64,000 nt of DNA from Flavobacterium limnophilum (lineage in GTDB: Bacteria > Bacteroidota > Bacteroidia > Flavobacteriales > Flavobacteriaceae). Numbering within the stretch: position 1 is the stretch's first letter; each line of letters opens with the position of its first letter. The translations under genes were made by a program, and so were the position numbers. Positions 16,670 through 26,049 of the stretch are shown piece after piece. The notes beneath the pieces are model-generated. The model was not told the DNA's origin, did not search any database, and worked only from the letters and a program-made list of their open reading frames with translations. The DNA is taken from positions 2,852,001 to 2,916,000 of the forward strand of contig NZ_CP114289.2 of assembly GCF_027111315.2 (NCBI RefSeq), written 5' to 3'.

Positions 16670-17791
16670 TTATCTTCTTCCGCCTCCGCCACGCATTCCG
16701 CCACCACTACGACCGCCGCCACTATAGCCTCCACCACTTCGACCACCTCCATAAGAGGAAGATGATGGGCGAGAATAACTTGAGGAACCCGAAGAGGAAC
16801 GATTAGACGCTGTTGTTGATGGACTAGTAGGCCTTGTTGATCCTGAAGTCGATGGGCGTGTTGAAGCCGATGGACTTGTTGGTCTTGTTGAAGTAGAAGG
16901 ACGTGTTGATGGACTATTTAAATTACCTGCAGAAGGCTTATTGGCACCGCCAGCACCAGTACTCGGTCTATTTCCACTAGTATTCGATGGCCTACTTCCA
17001 ACATTCGTATAATTACCTTTAGCTTTATTGTTTGCCACGGTATTAGAAGTATTTCTGGTTTTATTATAATTATTGTAGTTATTTGTGTTATGAATCACGG
17101 TCGTGTTGCCATAGCCATAACCGCCACCATGGTAATAATAATTATTATGACGATAAATACCAACCGCCATTACCGTAAATGCTGCAAAATAGGGAGGATA
17201 ATATCCATAATAATAAGGAGGATAATACGGCACGTAAGCTGGAGAATACACATACTGAACAATTGGCGCAGATTGAACTACTACTGTAGTTGTTGAAGCC
17301 GGAATATCCACAGTAACGGGATTTTCGCCTGTATATCCCGGATTGGCAGTAACTCCAGTTCCTGTAGCTTTTGGCTCGACAATATAATTTTTACCATATA
17401 ATTCTTCGTCACCCACAATTTGCATCGTGACCTTCTTGTTTTTGTCTTTTGACACCAAAATGACTGCTACATCTTGAGTTTCCGTTTTACTAACTGCATC
17501 TTGAAGCACAAAGGAAAAATCATCACCATCTTTCTTGGTGGTTACTTTGATAAAATCAACTTTTTTATCATTATCCAAATCAAGATTGTTGATTTTTGAA
17601 TTTTCTAAATTTAAAGATTTCTCAAAGTCTTCAATAGTTTTTGACTTTTGAAAAAGATCCAATACGGCATAAAGATCAAGGTTGTCACCAGGCAAACCCA
17701 ATGTCCCCGTGTCATCGCCGGTTTGCGAAAAAACAGGCAAACTCAACAAACTTGTTAATAATATAGCTATTAATAAAAAAGGATTTTTCAT
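16670..17791 (-). CDS. secreted low-complexity Ser/Thr/Pro/Gly-rich protein
   Basis: This 373-residue exported protein has a clear signal peptide (to about residue 22, VFSQ). A folded N-terminal half (about 23-150) follows, with an acidic loop NNLDLDNDKKVDF. A Tyr/Pro-rich stretch comes next (PYYPPYYYGYYPPYF), then Asn-rich sequence, Ser/Thr/Pro repeats (TRPTSPS, TRPSTS) and a Gly/Arg-rich tail (GGGRSGGGYSGGG). The tail is intrinsically disordered and cationic. It may be an envelope or extracellular-matrix protein. I do not recognise a named family beyond similar flavobacterial hypotheticals. Confidence 0.72.
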   Translation of the reverse strand: MKNPFLLIAILLTSLLSLPVFSQTGDDTGTLGLPGDNLDLYAVLDLFQKSKTIEDFEKSLNLENSKINNLDLDNDKKVDFIKVTTKKDGDDFSFVLQDAVSKTETQDVAVILVSKDKNKKVTMQIVGDEELYGKNYIVEPKATGTGVTANPGYTGENPVTVDIPASTTTVVVQSAPIVQYVYSPAYVPYYPPYYYGYYPPYFAAFTVMAVGIYRHNNYYYHGGGYGYGNTTVIHNTNNYNNYNKTRNTSNTVANNKAKGNYTNVGSRPSNTSGNRPSTGAGGANKPSAGNLNSPSTRPSTSTRPTSPSASTRPSTSGSTRPTSPSTTASNRSSSGSSSYSRPSSSSYGGGRSGGGYSGGGRSGGGMRGGGGRR

Positions 17792-17855
17792 ATTTTATCT
17801 GAATTTTTATACTCTAGTTAATAAATTGTAAGGCTAATTTACAAAAAAAATGTTT

Positions 17856-17960
17856 CTACCGCTCAATCTCTCTCGAGTTTTCTATTTTTTTACGTACCAG
17901 AAAACCGGCAATATCTTCAAAATATCCCTTAACTCTCTTGTTTCCAAATTCGATAAATTT
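17856..17960 (-). pseudogene. C-terminal fossil of an ABC-F ATPase gene
   Basis: The minus-strand frame encodes 34 residues and a stop: KFIEFGNKRVKGYFEDIAG then FLVRKKIENSREIER. The intact ABC-F gene 4 kb away ends KVFEFGNKRVKEHFEDIAG, FLAHKKMENLREIEK. Over about 100 bases the DNA is roughly 80% identical, and many differences are synonymous or conservative. This points to an old, formerly functional paralogue rather than a recent partial duplication. No other part of the gene remains nearby. Confidence 0.78.
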
Positions 17961-18330
17961 TCTGATTTCAATAATAACTTACGATTTGCAAAACATTAAA
18001 CTATAGCAATTCAGCGAAAGAAACACCAAGCCCTAAAACAGTCTGACTATAATTATAATCAATCAATTTTCAAAAGCAGGAAAACCTATAATTCTATTCC
18101 AACTTCAGGTAAGTGTTTCTGTTCTTCCATTGGATTGATGATTAAAGAAAGTCAAACCATCTTACCATCAAGGCCCAAAATTTAAAAATTTGCCGGAAAA
18201 TTTCTGCAAGTATTTAAAAAGAGCCAGCCTCGATTTATTTCTCTAAAATACACAAAGAAAAACGATTGGGTTTTGGCCAAGAAATACTTGCAAACTAAAA
18301 CAAATTGTCCTAAAAACGGAACAGCAATAA

Positions 18331-18363
18331 AAAAAGAATATTCTTAAAAATATTCTTTTTTTT
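18331..18363 (+). terminator. terminator-like hairpin upstream of the TolC-family gene
   Basis: AAAGAATATT pairs with AATATTCTTT around a short loop, followed by a T-run. It lies 60 bases before the next gene and may shield it from upstream transcription. Confidence 0.6.
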
Positions 18364-18422
18364 ACTAAATTAGCCGTAGAATCCACCTATTTTTTTCCTA
18401 AAAAAAATAAAATTAATTTCCG

Positions 18423-19811
18423 ATGAATAAGAAAATCCTATATATAATCGCTTTTTGTTTTTCTATTTCTAATTCATTTTCACAAATTGTCGTATCGACC
18501 TCCCTCGAGGAAGCAATTCACAAAGCATTAATCAAAAGTAGTTCCATCAAAAACAAACAACTTGAAATCGAAAAATTGCAACTGCAAGAAAAAGGAGTAT
18601 GGAACAAATACATCCCCAGAATTGAAGCCAATGCAGAATATATGTATTTTGACAACAAACTTTCGGTCAACCTTCCTGCTTCTTCCTTAATTCCAATTCC
18701 CGGCGCTCCTGTTTTTGACGGCTCCACCTCTTTCGATAATTATGGCAATATTTTCAACGCAGGTATCTTGGCCAAAACCATCTTATTTAGTGGTTTTCAA
18801 ATAGAAAATGGAGCCAAAGCCATAAACGAAAAAACCAAGGGAACCGAATTTTTAAAAGAATCGGAAAAAGACGAAATCATCAAAGAAGTGATCCATACAT
18901 TCGATCAATTATCGCTTTTGACCGCCATCGAAAAGCTCATAAACGACAGCAGCATTCGATTGGAAACCGAAACAAAACGGGTAACCAAAGCTATTGAGCA
19001 AGGATTGGCCATTCCTTACGACAGAGATAAAATCAAGTTAGCCACTTTAGAATTAGATTCCAAAAAAATTGAATTAGAAGGTAAAAGAAAACTGGTCTAT
19101 AAAAAAATAAACTATTTAACGGGATACAATCCCACAGAAATAGATCAGGTAAGCTATTCCCTGGTTCCCTACATCATAACAGATCAAAATTTAAACACCG
19201 AAAACAAACAGGAAATCAAGGCATTAGAATCCTATAAATCCGCTTATGAATTTTTATTAAAAAAGGAAAAAGGAACCTATTTGCCAACAGTAGGCGCTTT
19301 TGGCGGAGTGACTTACACTAGTTTATTCGACGCAAAAGCAACCACCCAAGTAATTACAGGAATAAACCAAGCCTTGTATTTGGGATTAAATGACCTTACC
19401 ATAAGCAACAACTGGATTGTTGGCGCAGGACTGAAATGGGAAATTTTTGCAGGTTTTGAAAGAGAACACAAAATACACGAAGCCAAAATCAATATTGAAC
19501 AAGTACAAAATCAATTGGATGATACCAAAGAAAAGCTGGCTTTATTGCTAGAAAACAACTATGTGAATTATACGGTTTTAAATAAAAAACTGGACATTAC
19601 GGTACAGCAAGACAAAGTAGCTTCCAATAATTTGAAGTTGGCAGTCAAACAATACAAAGAAGGACTTATAACTATTTCAGAACGGTTAGAAGCAGAAAAT
19701 GATTCCTTTAAAAGTGCTGTGGCCAAAGTAAACACGATAATCGAACAACGATTAGCGGTCATAGAAACTATTATTGCGACAGGAGAATTATCCAAAAAAT
19801 TAGACAAATAA
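18423..19811 (+). CDS. TolC-family outer-membrane efflux protein
   Basis: This 462-residue exported protein has a signal peptide (to about residue 20, NSFSQ) and two long alpha-helical repeats typical of TolC-type outer-membrane channels. The C-terminal helix region reads KQYKEGLITISERLEAEND, a usual TolC landmark. It is the first gene of a three-gene export operon with a periplasmic adaptor and an ABC-2 permease, with a 67-base gap to the adaptor. It would form the trimeric exit duct. The substrate is unknown. Confidence 0.86.
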   Translation: MNKKILYIIAFCFSISNSFSQIVVSTSLEEAIHKALIKSSSIKNKQLEIEKLQLQEKGVWNKYIPRIEANAEYMYFDNKLSVNLPASSLIPIPGAPVFDGSTSFDNYGNIFNAGILAKTILFSGFQIENGAKAINEKTKGTEFLKESEKDEIIKEVIHTFDQLSLLTAIEKLINDSSIRLETETKRVTKAIEQGLAIPYDRDKIKLATLELDSKKIELEGKRKLVYKKINYLTGYNPTEIDQVSYSLVPYIITDQNLNTENKQEIKALESYKSAYEFLLKKEKGTYLPTVGAFGGVTYTSLFDAKATTQVITGINQALYLGLNDLTISNNWIVGAGLKWEIFAGFEREHKIHEAKINIEQVQNQLDDTKEKLALLLENNYVNYTVLNKKLDITVQQDKVASNNLKLAVKQYKEGLITISERLEAENDSFKSAVAKVNTIIEQRLAVIETIIATGELSKKLDK

Positions 19812-19878
19812 TTAAAACAGTTTCTGTTTTTTATCATTAATTCAATACCATTCCATAAAAAAGTCAAACCTAAATACT

Positions 19879-20832
19879 ATGAAAAAAACAATCCTACTAC
19901 TGTCTGTTTTATTTTTACTTATCAGTTGCGGTAAAGCCAAAAACAAGGCCATTTTACAAGGAAAAGTAGAAAACGAACAAATTGCCATTGTCAGTAAGAT
20001 TCCCGGCAAAATTGTTCAATTATTAGTAAAGGAAGGGGATTTTGTAAAGAAAGGAGATACACTTGCCATTCTTGACATTCCCGAAGTGGACGCCAAAAAA
20101 AGTCAGGCTGAAGGTGCTGTAATTAGTGCAAAAGCACAATATTCTATGGCGGTAAAAGGAGCAACCGAAAATCAATTGAAACAGTTGGAAGCCAAAAAAA
20201 TGGGTTTAAAAGAGCAATATGAATTTGCCAAAAAATCCATCAACAGATTGAGCAATATGCTCAAAGATTCCTTGGTATCGCAACAAACTTTTGATGAAAC
20301 TTTTGCCAAATACCAAGGAGCCCAAGCCCAGTACAATGCCGTCTTGGCCGAAATTGACGAGGCCAGAAAAGGAGCCCGAATCGAACAACAAACGATGGCT
20401 TTAGGCCAGCAAGACCGGGCTTATGGCGCTTTGCAAGAAGTAGAAACGGCTAATAAAGAACGCTATGTTATCGCGCCACAAGATATGAGTATCGAAACCA
20501 TAACTCTCAATTTAGGTGAACTAGCTTTGCCAGGTTACACTTTATTCAATGGTTACATCAGCAACAGTACTTATTTTCGATTTACGATTCCGGAGAGCCA
20601 GCTTTCCAGTTTGAAAAAAGGACAAGAAATCAGTGTTGGCATTCCTAATTCCGATAAAAAAATAAAAGGAAAAATCACCATTATAAAACAATTGGGAGCT
20701 TACGGAAACATTGCCACTGCTTATCCTGATTATGAATTACAAGAAAGCTTGTTCGAACTGAGAATTTCCCCTTTAGACCTCGATGAAGCAAAAGATTTAA
20801 TTACCAAAACGACCGTAACTTTATCTTTATAA
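19879..20832 (+). CDS. HlyD/MFP-family periplasmic adaptor lipoprotein
   Basis: This 317-residue membrane-fusion protein has a lipobox (LLISCGKAK). A biotinyl-lipoyl half-motif (IVSKIPGKIVQLLVKEGDFVKKGD, read as IVSKIPGKIVQ and LLVKEGDFVKKGD) follows, then a coiled-coil hairpin (about residues 75-170), the returning lipoyl half and a beta-barrel domain. It would link the ABC-2 permease in the inner membrane to the TolC-family channel. Its stop codon lies two bases before the permease start, so the two are translationally coupled. Confidence 0.86.
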   Translation: MKKTILLLSVLFLLISCGKAKNKAILQGKVENEQIAIVSKIPGKIVQLLVKEGDFVKKGDTLAILDIPEVDAKKSQAEGAVISAKAQYSMAVKGATENQLKQLEAKKMGLKEQYEFAKKSINRLSNMLKDSLVSQQTFDETFAKYQGAQAQYNAVLAEIDEARKGARIEQQTMALGQQDRAYGALQEVETANKERYVIAPQDMSIETITLNLGELALPGYTLFNGYISNSTYFRFTIPESQLSSLKKGQEISVGIPNSDKKIKGKITIIKQLGAYGNIATAYPDYELQESLFELRISPLDLDEAKDLITKTTVTLSL

Positions 20833-20834
20833 TT

Positions 20835-21992
20835 ATGCAAAATTTCTTTTCCTTATTAAAAAGAGAGTTTCAAATATTTTGGCAAAATGAAATCTTAAGA
20901 GTGCTGTTTATAGGGGGACCTATTTTATATGCCGTATTATTAGGATATGTGTACAGTAAAGGAAAAGCGACTGACTTAGCCATTATCGTGGTCGATATGG
21001 ATCAATCTGAAATGAGCGCCAAAGCCATCGAAATGTTTAATGACGACGAAGTTTTAAACATAAAAAGGGTGTTATTCGACAAAAACAATCTTTCTAAAAT
21101 TGCCATAGATAATGATGCCAACTGTATTGTTATTATCCCAAAATATTTTCAAAAAAATGTATTGACCAAACGGTATCCAGAAATTGTAACCTTCGTTAAT
21201 ACAGCCAATATCCTAACCGCTAATTTTTGTTCGAATGCCATTCAAGTGTGTCTAGGCACTTTAAAAGTGGGCGTTCAAATGGAAACTTTGCGCAAACAAG
21301 GAATTCCGGAAAAACTACTAGCATCAGAATATGAGCCCTTCAAAACTACATTTATCAAAAAAAACAATCGCAGCAGTAATTATTTGTATTATTTATGGCC
21401 AGGCGTTTTGGCCGCCGTTTTGCAACAAGTAATTTTATTGGCACTAGCCTTATCATTTGCCTCTGAATTTGAAAACGGGACTTTTAAAGTTTTAGTTGAC
21501 GAATCGCCTTCCATTATAAGAATGATGAGCATAAAAATCATTCCGTATCTAATGATGAGTTTTGGTGTTTGGCTACTCTATTGGATGTTTACTTTTTACT
21601 TCCGAATACCTTTTTTCGAGAATTTATGGCAGCTCACCTTTGTTGCGGGAATATTTGTATTGTCTGTTTCTTTCATCGGAATATTGGTAAGCATCATAAT
21701 TCCAAACCAGCTGAAAGCGACCGAAATTTTGATGGTCATTGCCACACCCAGTTTTATTTTAAGCGGTTTCAGTTGGCCACTGAGTCAAATGCCAGGTTGG
21801 ATTCAAGGCATTGCCAATGTGATTCCGTTAACGCATTTTTTGACAGCCTTCAGGATATTAATAATCGAAAATGGCACGCTGTCGCAAACCAGTGATTCCA
21901 TTTGGAATATGATTATAATAGGAATCGTTTGTGCTATTTTGGCCTATATCGCTTTGTATTTTAAGAAAAAAGAAGTTTTAAAAAACTCATAA
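20835..21992 (+). CDS. ABC-2 type permease (YhhJ/YbhR-like)
   Basis: This 385-residue inner-membrane protein has one N-terminal helix, a large periplasmic domain (about residues 45-180) and five or six C-terminal helices (from LWPGVLAAVLQQVILL; LSGFSWPLSQMP near 310 is a family landmark). It is the permease of the TolC-adaptor-permease operon. No ATP-binding subunit is encoded next to it, and only one permease is present where related systems usually have two. An ATPase from elsewhere is presumably recruited. A terminator follows. Confidence 0.85.
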   Translation: MQNFFSLLKREFQIFWQNEILRVLFIGGPILYAVLLGYVYSKGKATDLAIIVVDMDQSEMSAKAIEMFNDDEVLNIKRVLFDKNNLSKIAIDNDANCIVIIPKYFQKNVLTKRYPEIVTFVNTANILTANFCSNAIQVCLGTLKVGVQMETLRKQGIPEKLLASEYEPFKTTFIKKNNRSSNYLYYLWPGVLAAVLQQVILLALALSFASEFENGTFKVLVDESPSIIRMMSIKIIPYLMMSFGVWLLYWMFTFYFRIPFFENLWQLTFVAGIFVLSVSFIGILVSIIIPNQLKATEILMVIATPSFILSGFSWPLSQMPGWIQGIANVIPLTHFLTAFRILIIENGTLSQTSDSIWNMIIIGIVCAILAYIALYFKKKEVLKNS

Positions 21993-21995
21993 AAC

Positions 21996-22027
21996 AAAAA
22001 GGCAAGAGAAATAAAACTCTTGCCTTT
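21996..22027. terminator. bidirectional terminator
   Basis: AAAGGCAAGAG pairs with CTCTTGCCTTT around an eight-base loop, between the permease gene and the convergent ABC-F gene. Confidence 0.82.
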
Positions 22028-22050
22028 ACTATAGAATTTGACCGAAAAAT

Positions 22051-23685
22051 CTACTTCTCGATTTCTCTCAAATTCTCCATTTTTTTGTGTGCCAAGAAAC
22101 CGGCAATATCTTCAAAATGCTCTTTTACTCGCTTGTTTCCAAATTCGAAAACTTTTGTCGCCAATCCATCCAAGAAATCCCTGTCGTGCGAAACCAAAAT
22201 TAAGGTTCCGTCAAAATCACGCAGCGCCTCTTTGATGATGTCTTTGGTTTTCATGTCCAAATGGTTCGAAGGCTCATCGAGAATCAATAAGTTAACGGGT
22301 TCCAACAATAATTTTATCATCGCCAGACGCGTTTTCTCGCCACCGGAAAGCACTTTCACTTTTTTGGTAATATCATCACCGTGAAACATGAAGGCACCCA
22401 AAATATTCTTGATTTGGGTTCTGACATCACCCACGGCAATAGCATCGATGGTTTCAAAAATCGTGGCATTTTCATCCAATAAAGCGGCCTGGTTTTGGGC
22501 AAAATAACCAATTTGCGAATTGTGTCCCACTTCCACTGAACCTGTGTCAACGCCTATTTCTTTCATTATGGCTTTAATCATCGTGGATTTTCCTTCCCCA
22601 TTTTTACCCACGAAAGCTACTTTCTGGCATCTTTCAATCACGATATTGGCATCTTTGAAAACCACGTGATCGCCATACGATTTCGACATTTCTTTTACAA
22701 TCACGGGATATTGTCCTGAACGGGCAGCTGGTGGAAATTTCAGTTTCAAAGCCGAAGTATCTACTTCATCCACCTCGACAATAACCAATTTTTCCAACAT
22801 TTTTACGCGCGATTGAACCGCATCTGTTTTCGAAAAAGTTCCACGAAATCTATCAATAAATGCCTGATTGTCTGCAATGAATTTTTGTTGCTCGTCGTAG
22901 GCTTTTTGCTGGTGAATTCTTCGGTCTTTTCTCAATTCCAAATAATGGGAATATTTGGCTTTGTAGTCATAGATTCGCCCCATCGTCACTTCAATGGTAC
23001 GATTGGTAATATTATCGACAAATGCTCTATCGTGTGAAATCACCACAACCGCTTTGGCAGCATTAATCAAGAAATCTTCCAGCCATTGAATACTCTCGAT
23101 ATCCATGTGATTGGTTGGCTCGTCCAGCAAAATCAAGTCTGGTTTTCGCAAAAGGATTTTAGCCAATTCGATTCGCATTCTCCATCCTCCAGAAAATTCA
23201 GAAGTTTGACGACCAAAATCTTCACGTTCGAAACCCAAACCTGTTAATATTTTTTCTACTTCGGCTTCATAATTCACTTCTTCGATGGCATAAAATTTCT
23301 CGCTCAAGTCCGAAACTCTTTCGATCAATTTCATATAAGCGTCACTTTCATAATCGGTGCGAATGGTCAATTGCTCGTTGATTTCGTCGATTTCGGCTTT
23401 CATGCTGAAGATTTCTCCAAAAGCTTTGGATGTTTCCTCCATAACCGTTGCGCCATCCGTGGTCAATAAATGCTGAGGCAAATAAGCAATAACCGCTTCT
23501 TTTGGTGCCGAAATATTTCCTGTCGAAGGTTTGCTTTGACCTGCAATAATCTTCAAAAGCGTTGATTTTCCAGCCCCGTTTTTACCCATAAGGGCAATTT
23601 TGTCATTCTCGTTGATGGCAAAAGAAACGTCGCTAAATAAAGTGGTTCCGCCAAATTGAACGGAGATATCGTTAACTGTAATCAT
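22051..23685 (-). CDS. ABC-F family ATPase (YbiT/Uup-like)
   Basis: This 544-residue cytoplasmic protein has two ABC ATPase domains and no membrane segment. Walker A sites are GKNGAGKST (about residue 34) and GKNGEGKST (about 355); signature motifs are FSGGWRMR and LSGGEKTR; Walker B sites end in LLDEP and ILDEP. The linker is charged and helical. ABC-F proteins act on the ribosome near the E site, either rescuing stalled translation or protecting against antibiotics; this one looks like the general translation-factor type. The start at 23685 places MITVNDISVQF as the first beta strand. Confidence 0.9.
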   Translation of the reverse strand: MITVNDISVQFGGTTLFSDVSFAINENDKIALMGKNGAGKSTLLKIIAGQSKPSTGNISAPKEAVIAYLPQHLLTTDGATVMEETSKAFGEIFSMKAEIDEINEQLTIRTDYESDAYMKLIERVSDLSEKFYAIEEVNYEAEVEKILTGLGFEREDFGRQTSEFSGGWRMRIELAKILLRKPDLILLDEPTNHMDIESIQWLEDFLINAAKAVVVISHDRAFVDNITNRTIEVTMGRIYDYKAKYSHYLELRKDRRIHQQKAYDEQQKFIADNQAFIDRFRGTFSKTDAVQSRVKMLEKLVIVEVDEVDTSALKLKFPPAARSGQYPVIVKEMSKSYGDHVVFKDANIVIERCQKVAFVGKNGEGKSTMIKAIMKEIGVDTGSVEVGHNSQIGYFAQNQAALLDENATIFETIDAIAVGDVRTQIKNILGAFMFHGDDITKKVKVLSGGEKTRLAMIKLLLEPVNLLILDEPSNHLDMKTKDIIKEALRDFDGTLILVSHDRDFLDGLATKVFEFGNKRVKEHFEDIAGFLAHKKMENLREIEK

Positions 23686-23810
23686 TTTATTGTTGATTTG
23701 TTTGTTCGGTTAATCGTTTAATCGATTAGCGGTTTTTTTGAAAGTTGCAAAGATAGATTAATTGAGGAATTGGACAATTTTAGGAATACAGAATTAGTTT
23801 CATAAATCAA

Positions 23811-24620
23811 TTACTCCAAAATCTTTTTCAATTCTTCCTGAAAATCTGAGTTTTCATTCATACCCAAATGATCTTGGTCTTCTAAAATAAAAAATTTATC
23901 TGTTGATTTCAGGAGTTTTTGCAATCGAATTGAATTATCACAAGAAATCACTTGGTCTTTATTTCCGTGAAAGATATAAATTGGTGATTTTACTTTTACG
24001 ATATATTTATTGGTTTCAAATTTAAACTTCTTCAAAAAGTCAGGAACAAAAGGAACTCTTCCGCTTGAAAATTCAATAAAATTATAATAAGGCGCTTGCA
24101 AAATTAGTTTTTCAGGATTTTCAACTGATGCCAAATAGGCTGCCAATCCAGTTCCGATGGAATACCCAATTATTACAACTTTATTCCTATCATACCTTGT
24201 CATCAATTTGTTATACGTAAAAGTTAAATCTTGAAAAACTTGCTCTTGACTCTCTATTTCTCCTTCACTTTTTCCAAAACCTCTATAATCCAAAATAAAA
24301 ATATCATATCCTAAATCCGTATAATTTTTAGCCACAGAACCCCAAGTATCAAGTGATCCTGCGTTTCCGTGAAGATAAAAGACTAATCCTTTTGGATTTA
24401 GCGTTTTGAATAACAATCCATTTAATTTTTTATTATCAAATGAAGGAATGTTTAATTCTTCAAAATTCTGGTTGAATTCAAATTTATAATCATTGGGAAG
24501 TTTATTGGCAATAAAAATCAGTTCTCCCTGATTGCAATAAACATAACTAACATAAAGCAAATAAATTACTCCAAAAAATGCAAAAAGTGACAATATTATA
24601 AATCGGAACGTTTGCATCAT
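23811..24620 (-). CDS. membrane-anchored alpha/beta hydrolase (BEM46/ABHD-like)
   Basis: This 269-residue hydrolase has an N-terminal membrane anchor (FIILSLFAFFGVIYLLYVSYVY). The fold shows the oxyanion motif HGNAGS (about residue 95), nucleophile elbow GYSIGT (about 155), the acid in HGNKDQV and the catalytic His in DQDHLGMN near the end. It resembles BEM46/ABHD13-type serine hydrolases. It lies three bases from the HAD phosphatase gene upstream on the same strand, so the two are likely cotranscribed. The substrate is unknown. Confidence 0.82.
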   Translation of the reverse strand: MMQTFRFIILSLFAFFGVIYLLYVSYVYCNQGELIFIANKLPNDYKFEFNQNFEELNIPSFDNKKLNGLLFKTLNPKGLVFYLHGNAGSLDTWGSVAKNYTDLGYDIFILDYRGFGKSEGEIESQEQVFQDLTFTYNKLMTRYDRNKVVIIGYSIGTGLAAYLASVENPEKLILQAPYYNFIEFSSGRVPFVPDFLKKFKFETNKYIVKVKSPIYIFHGNKDQVISCDNSIRLQKLLKSTDKFFILEDQDHLGMNENSDFQEELKKILE

Positions 24621-24623
24621 TCT

Positions 24624-25442
24624 TTAACCCAAAATAAATCGCCTCACCACTTCGGCGACACCGTGATCATTGTTGGAAGCCACGACAACATCGCCAAATT
24701 CCCTTAATTCGGCATCGACATTGTCAACCCAAACACCCAATCCGGCATATTGCACCATCGTCAAGTCGTTTCCGGCATTTCCAATGGCGATGATTTCGCT
24801 TTGATGGATATTTAGTTTTTCGGCTACAATTTGAACGGCTGCTCCTTTGTCCACGCCGTTTGGTGCCGCTTCCAAGAAAAAAGGTTTCGACATGCAAACA
24901 CTTAAATCGGGCATCGCGTTTTTCAATATTGGCTCCACCGTTTTAAGATATGTCGGTTCTTCCAGCAACAAACATTTCACTGCCGAAGTGGTCACAAAAT
25001 TTTTAAAGCTTGGTACAATTATATGTTCCAAACCTGTAATTGTACTTTCAATATCGATATATTCTGAACTCGTTTCGCTGATAATTTTCCCGTCTAAATA
25101 CGTAATGATGTGCGTATTGTTTTCCTTACTGAAATCGTAAATAGAATGGATTTGTTCTTTGGTCAACGAATGCTCAAATAGCACTTCGTCTTCTTTCAGG
25201 TCAGTAATTGTAGAACCATTAAAAGAAATCATATAGGAATTATTGACGTCGCATTGCAATTCTTTGGCATATTCAATCATCGCCGAAGTGGGTCTGCCCG
25301 AAGCCAAAACCACGTAAACACCCATTTCCTGGGCTTTAAGAAGCATTTCTTTATTCTCGTTTGATATTTCGTGGTCGTCGGTCAACAAAGTGTCGTCCAT
25401 ATCGACCACCAGCATTTTATATTTCATTGTTTTGTTTTTCAT
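24624..25442 (-). CDS. Cof-type HAD-IIB family phosphatase
   Basis: This 272-residue phosphatase has all HAD motifs: nucleophile DMDDTLL near the N-terminus, the Ser/Thr motif ASGRPTS (about residue 50), a conserved Lys in the C2 cap region, and GNAGNDLTMVQYAG (about 220). Cof-type enzymes dephosphorylate sugar phosphates, pyridoxal phosphate or flavin nucleotides. I preferred the ATG at 25442 over a TTG 12 bases upstream; an ATG 15 bases downstream is also possible. It is followed closely by the membrane-anchored hydrolase. Confidence 0.86.
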   Translation of the reverse strand: MKNKTMKYKMLVVDMDDTLLTDDHEISNENKEMLLKAQEMGVYVVLASGRPTSAMIEYAKELQCDVNNSYMISFNGSTITDLKEDEVLFEHSLTKEQIHSIYDFSKENNTHIITYLDGKIISETSSEYIDIESTITGLEHIIVPSFKNFVTTSAVKCLLLEEPTYLKTVEPILKNAMPDLSVCMSKPFFLEAAPNGVDKGAAVQIVAEKLNIHQSEIIAIGNAGNDLTMVQYAGLGVWVDNVDAELREFGDVVVASNNDHGVAEVVRRFILG

Positions 25443-25467
25443 TATTTTAAACAAAAATTCCTCTTGT

Positions 25468-25767
25468 TTATTTTTTAAGTTTTATTGGATTCTGACGAGT
25501 GTCAAAAATTTGAAGAATGCGAATTTCTGTTTTGGAATGGATTTTATAAACAATTTTATAATTCCTGACAATCATTCTTCGGTAAGGTTCACCCAAAAAT
25601 TCATCTACTTGGTATTGCTCGACAAAATGAATATCTTTGCTTTGGGCTACAATATCTCTTATAACATTTTTCGCCCCTTGAAGTGATTTTAATTTAATAA
25701 ATTCAAAGATTAGCTTCAAATCCGCTTTCGCTTGATTATCCCAAAGTATCTTAATTGGCTTTTGCAT
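25468..25767 (-). CDS. ParE/RelE-family toxin
   Basis: This 99-residue protein has the ParE/RelE toxin fold signature: an N-terminal strand and two helices (ILWDNQAKADLKLIFEFI), then the C-terminal strands GEPYRRMIVRNYKIVYKI and IRILQIFDTRQNP. The RxxI..Y.I..Y pattern and the closing FDTRQNP are typical. Toxins of this superfamily inhibit gyrase or cleave mRNA on the ribosome. The antitoxin gene is one base upstream, giving a type II toxin-antitoxin operon, antitoxin first. Confidence 0.82.
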   Translation of the reverse strand: MQKPIKILWDNQAKADLKLIFEFIKLKSLQGAKNVIRDIVAQSKDIHFVEQYQVDEFLGEPYRRMIVRNYKIVYKIHSKTEIRILQIFDTRQNPIKLKK

Positions 25768-25768
25768 A

Positions 25769-26014
25769 TTACCAATTCTCGATTTCTTTTTCTAAGTCTT
25801 CAATTGTAGTATATTTTCCCGAAGAAATTCTTTCGTCGGCTTCTTTAACCATATTGACGTATTCTTCTTTATCAACTGGATAACCACTTATGGTGTGAGC
25901 AACAACTTCTTTATCCAAAACAGATTTAAGTGCAATAATTTTCTTTAGCTTACTTTCATCATTAATATGAAGCAACCAATCCATCAATTCTATTTTTCTT
26001 GCATCTATATCCAT
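25769..26014 (-). CDS. antitoxin of the ParE-like toxin
   Basis: This 81-residue acidic, helical protein starts at the ATG at 26014 (MDIDARKIELMDWLL); the longer frame begins in a region without a suitable start. Its pattern, including ISGYPVDKEEYVNMVKEADE and a C-terminal IEDLEKEIENW, matches antitoxins paired with ParE/RelE toxins in Bacteroidota. The N-terminus probably dimerises and the C-terminus wraps the toxin. One base separates it from the toxin gene. Confidence 0.75.
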   Translation of the reverse strand: MDIDARKIELMDWLLHINDESKLKKIIALKSVLDKEVVAHTISGYPVDKEEYVNMVKEADERISSGKYTTIEDLEKEIENW

Positions 26015-26049
26015 CTTGCCGAAATATTTGAATAACAAATATACAAATT

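Larger units (their letters stand above)
17792..18422. other. long intergenic region containing a gene fossil
   Basis: These 631 bases hold no intact gene. The left part contains the C-terminal fossil of an ABC-F gene (17856-17960). The right end has a terminator-like hairpin at 18331-18363 with no obvious gene before it. The middle shows nothing I can name. Confidence 0.6.
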
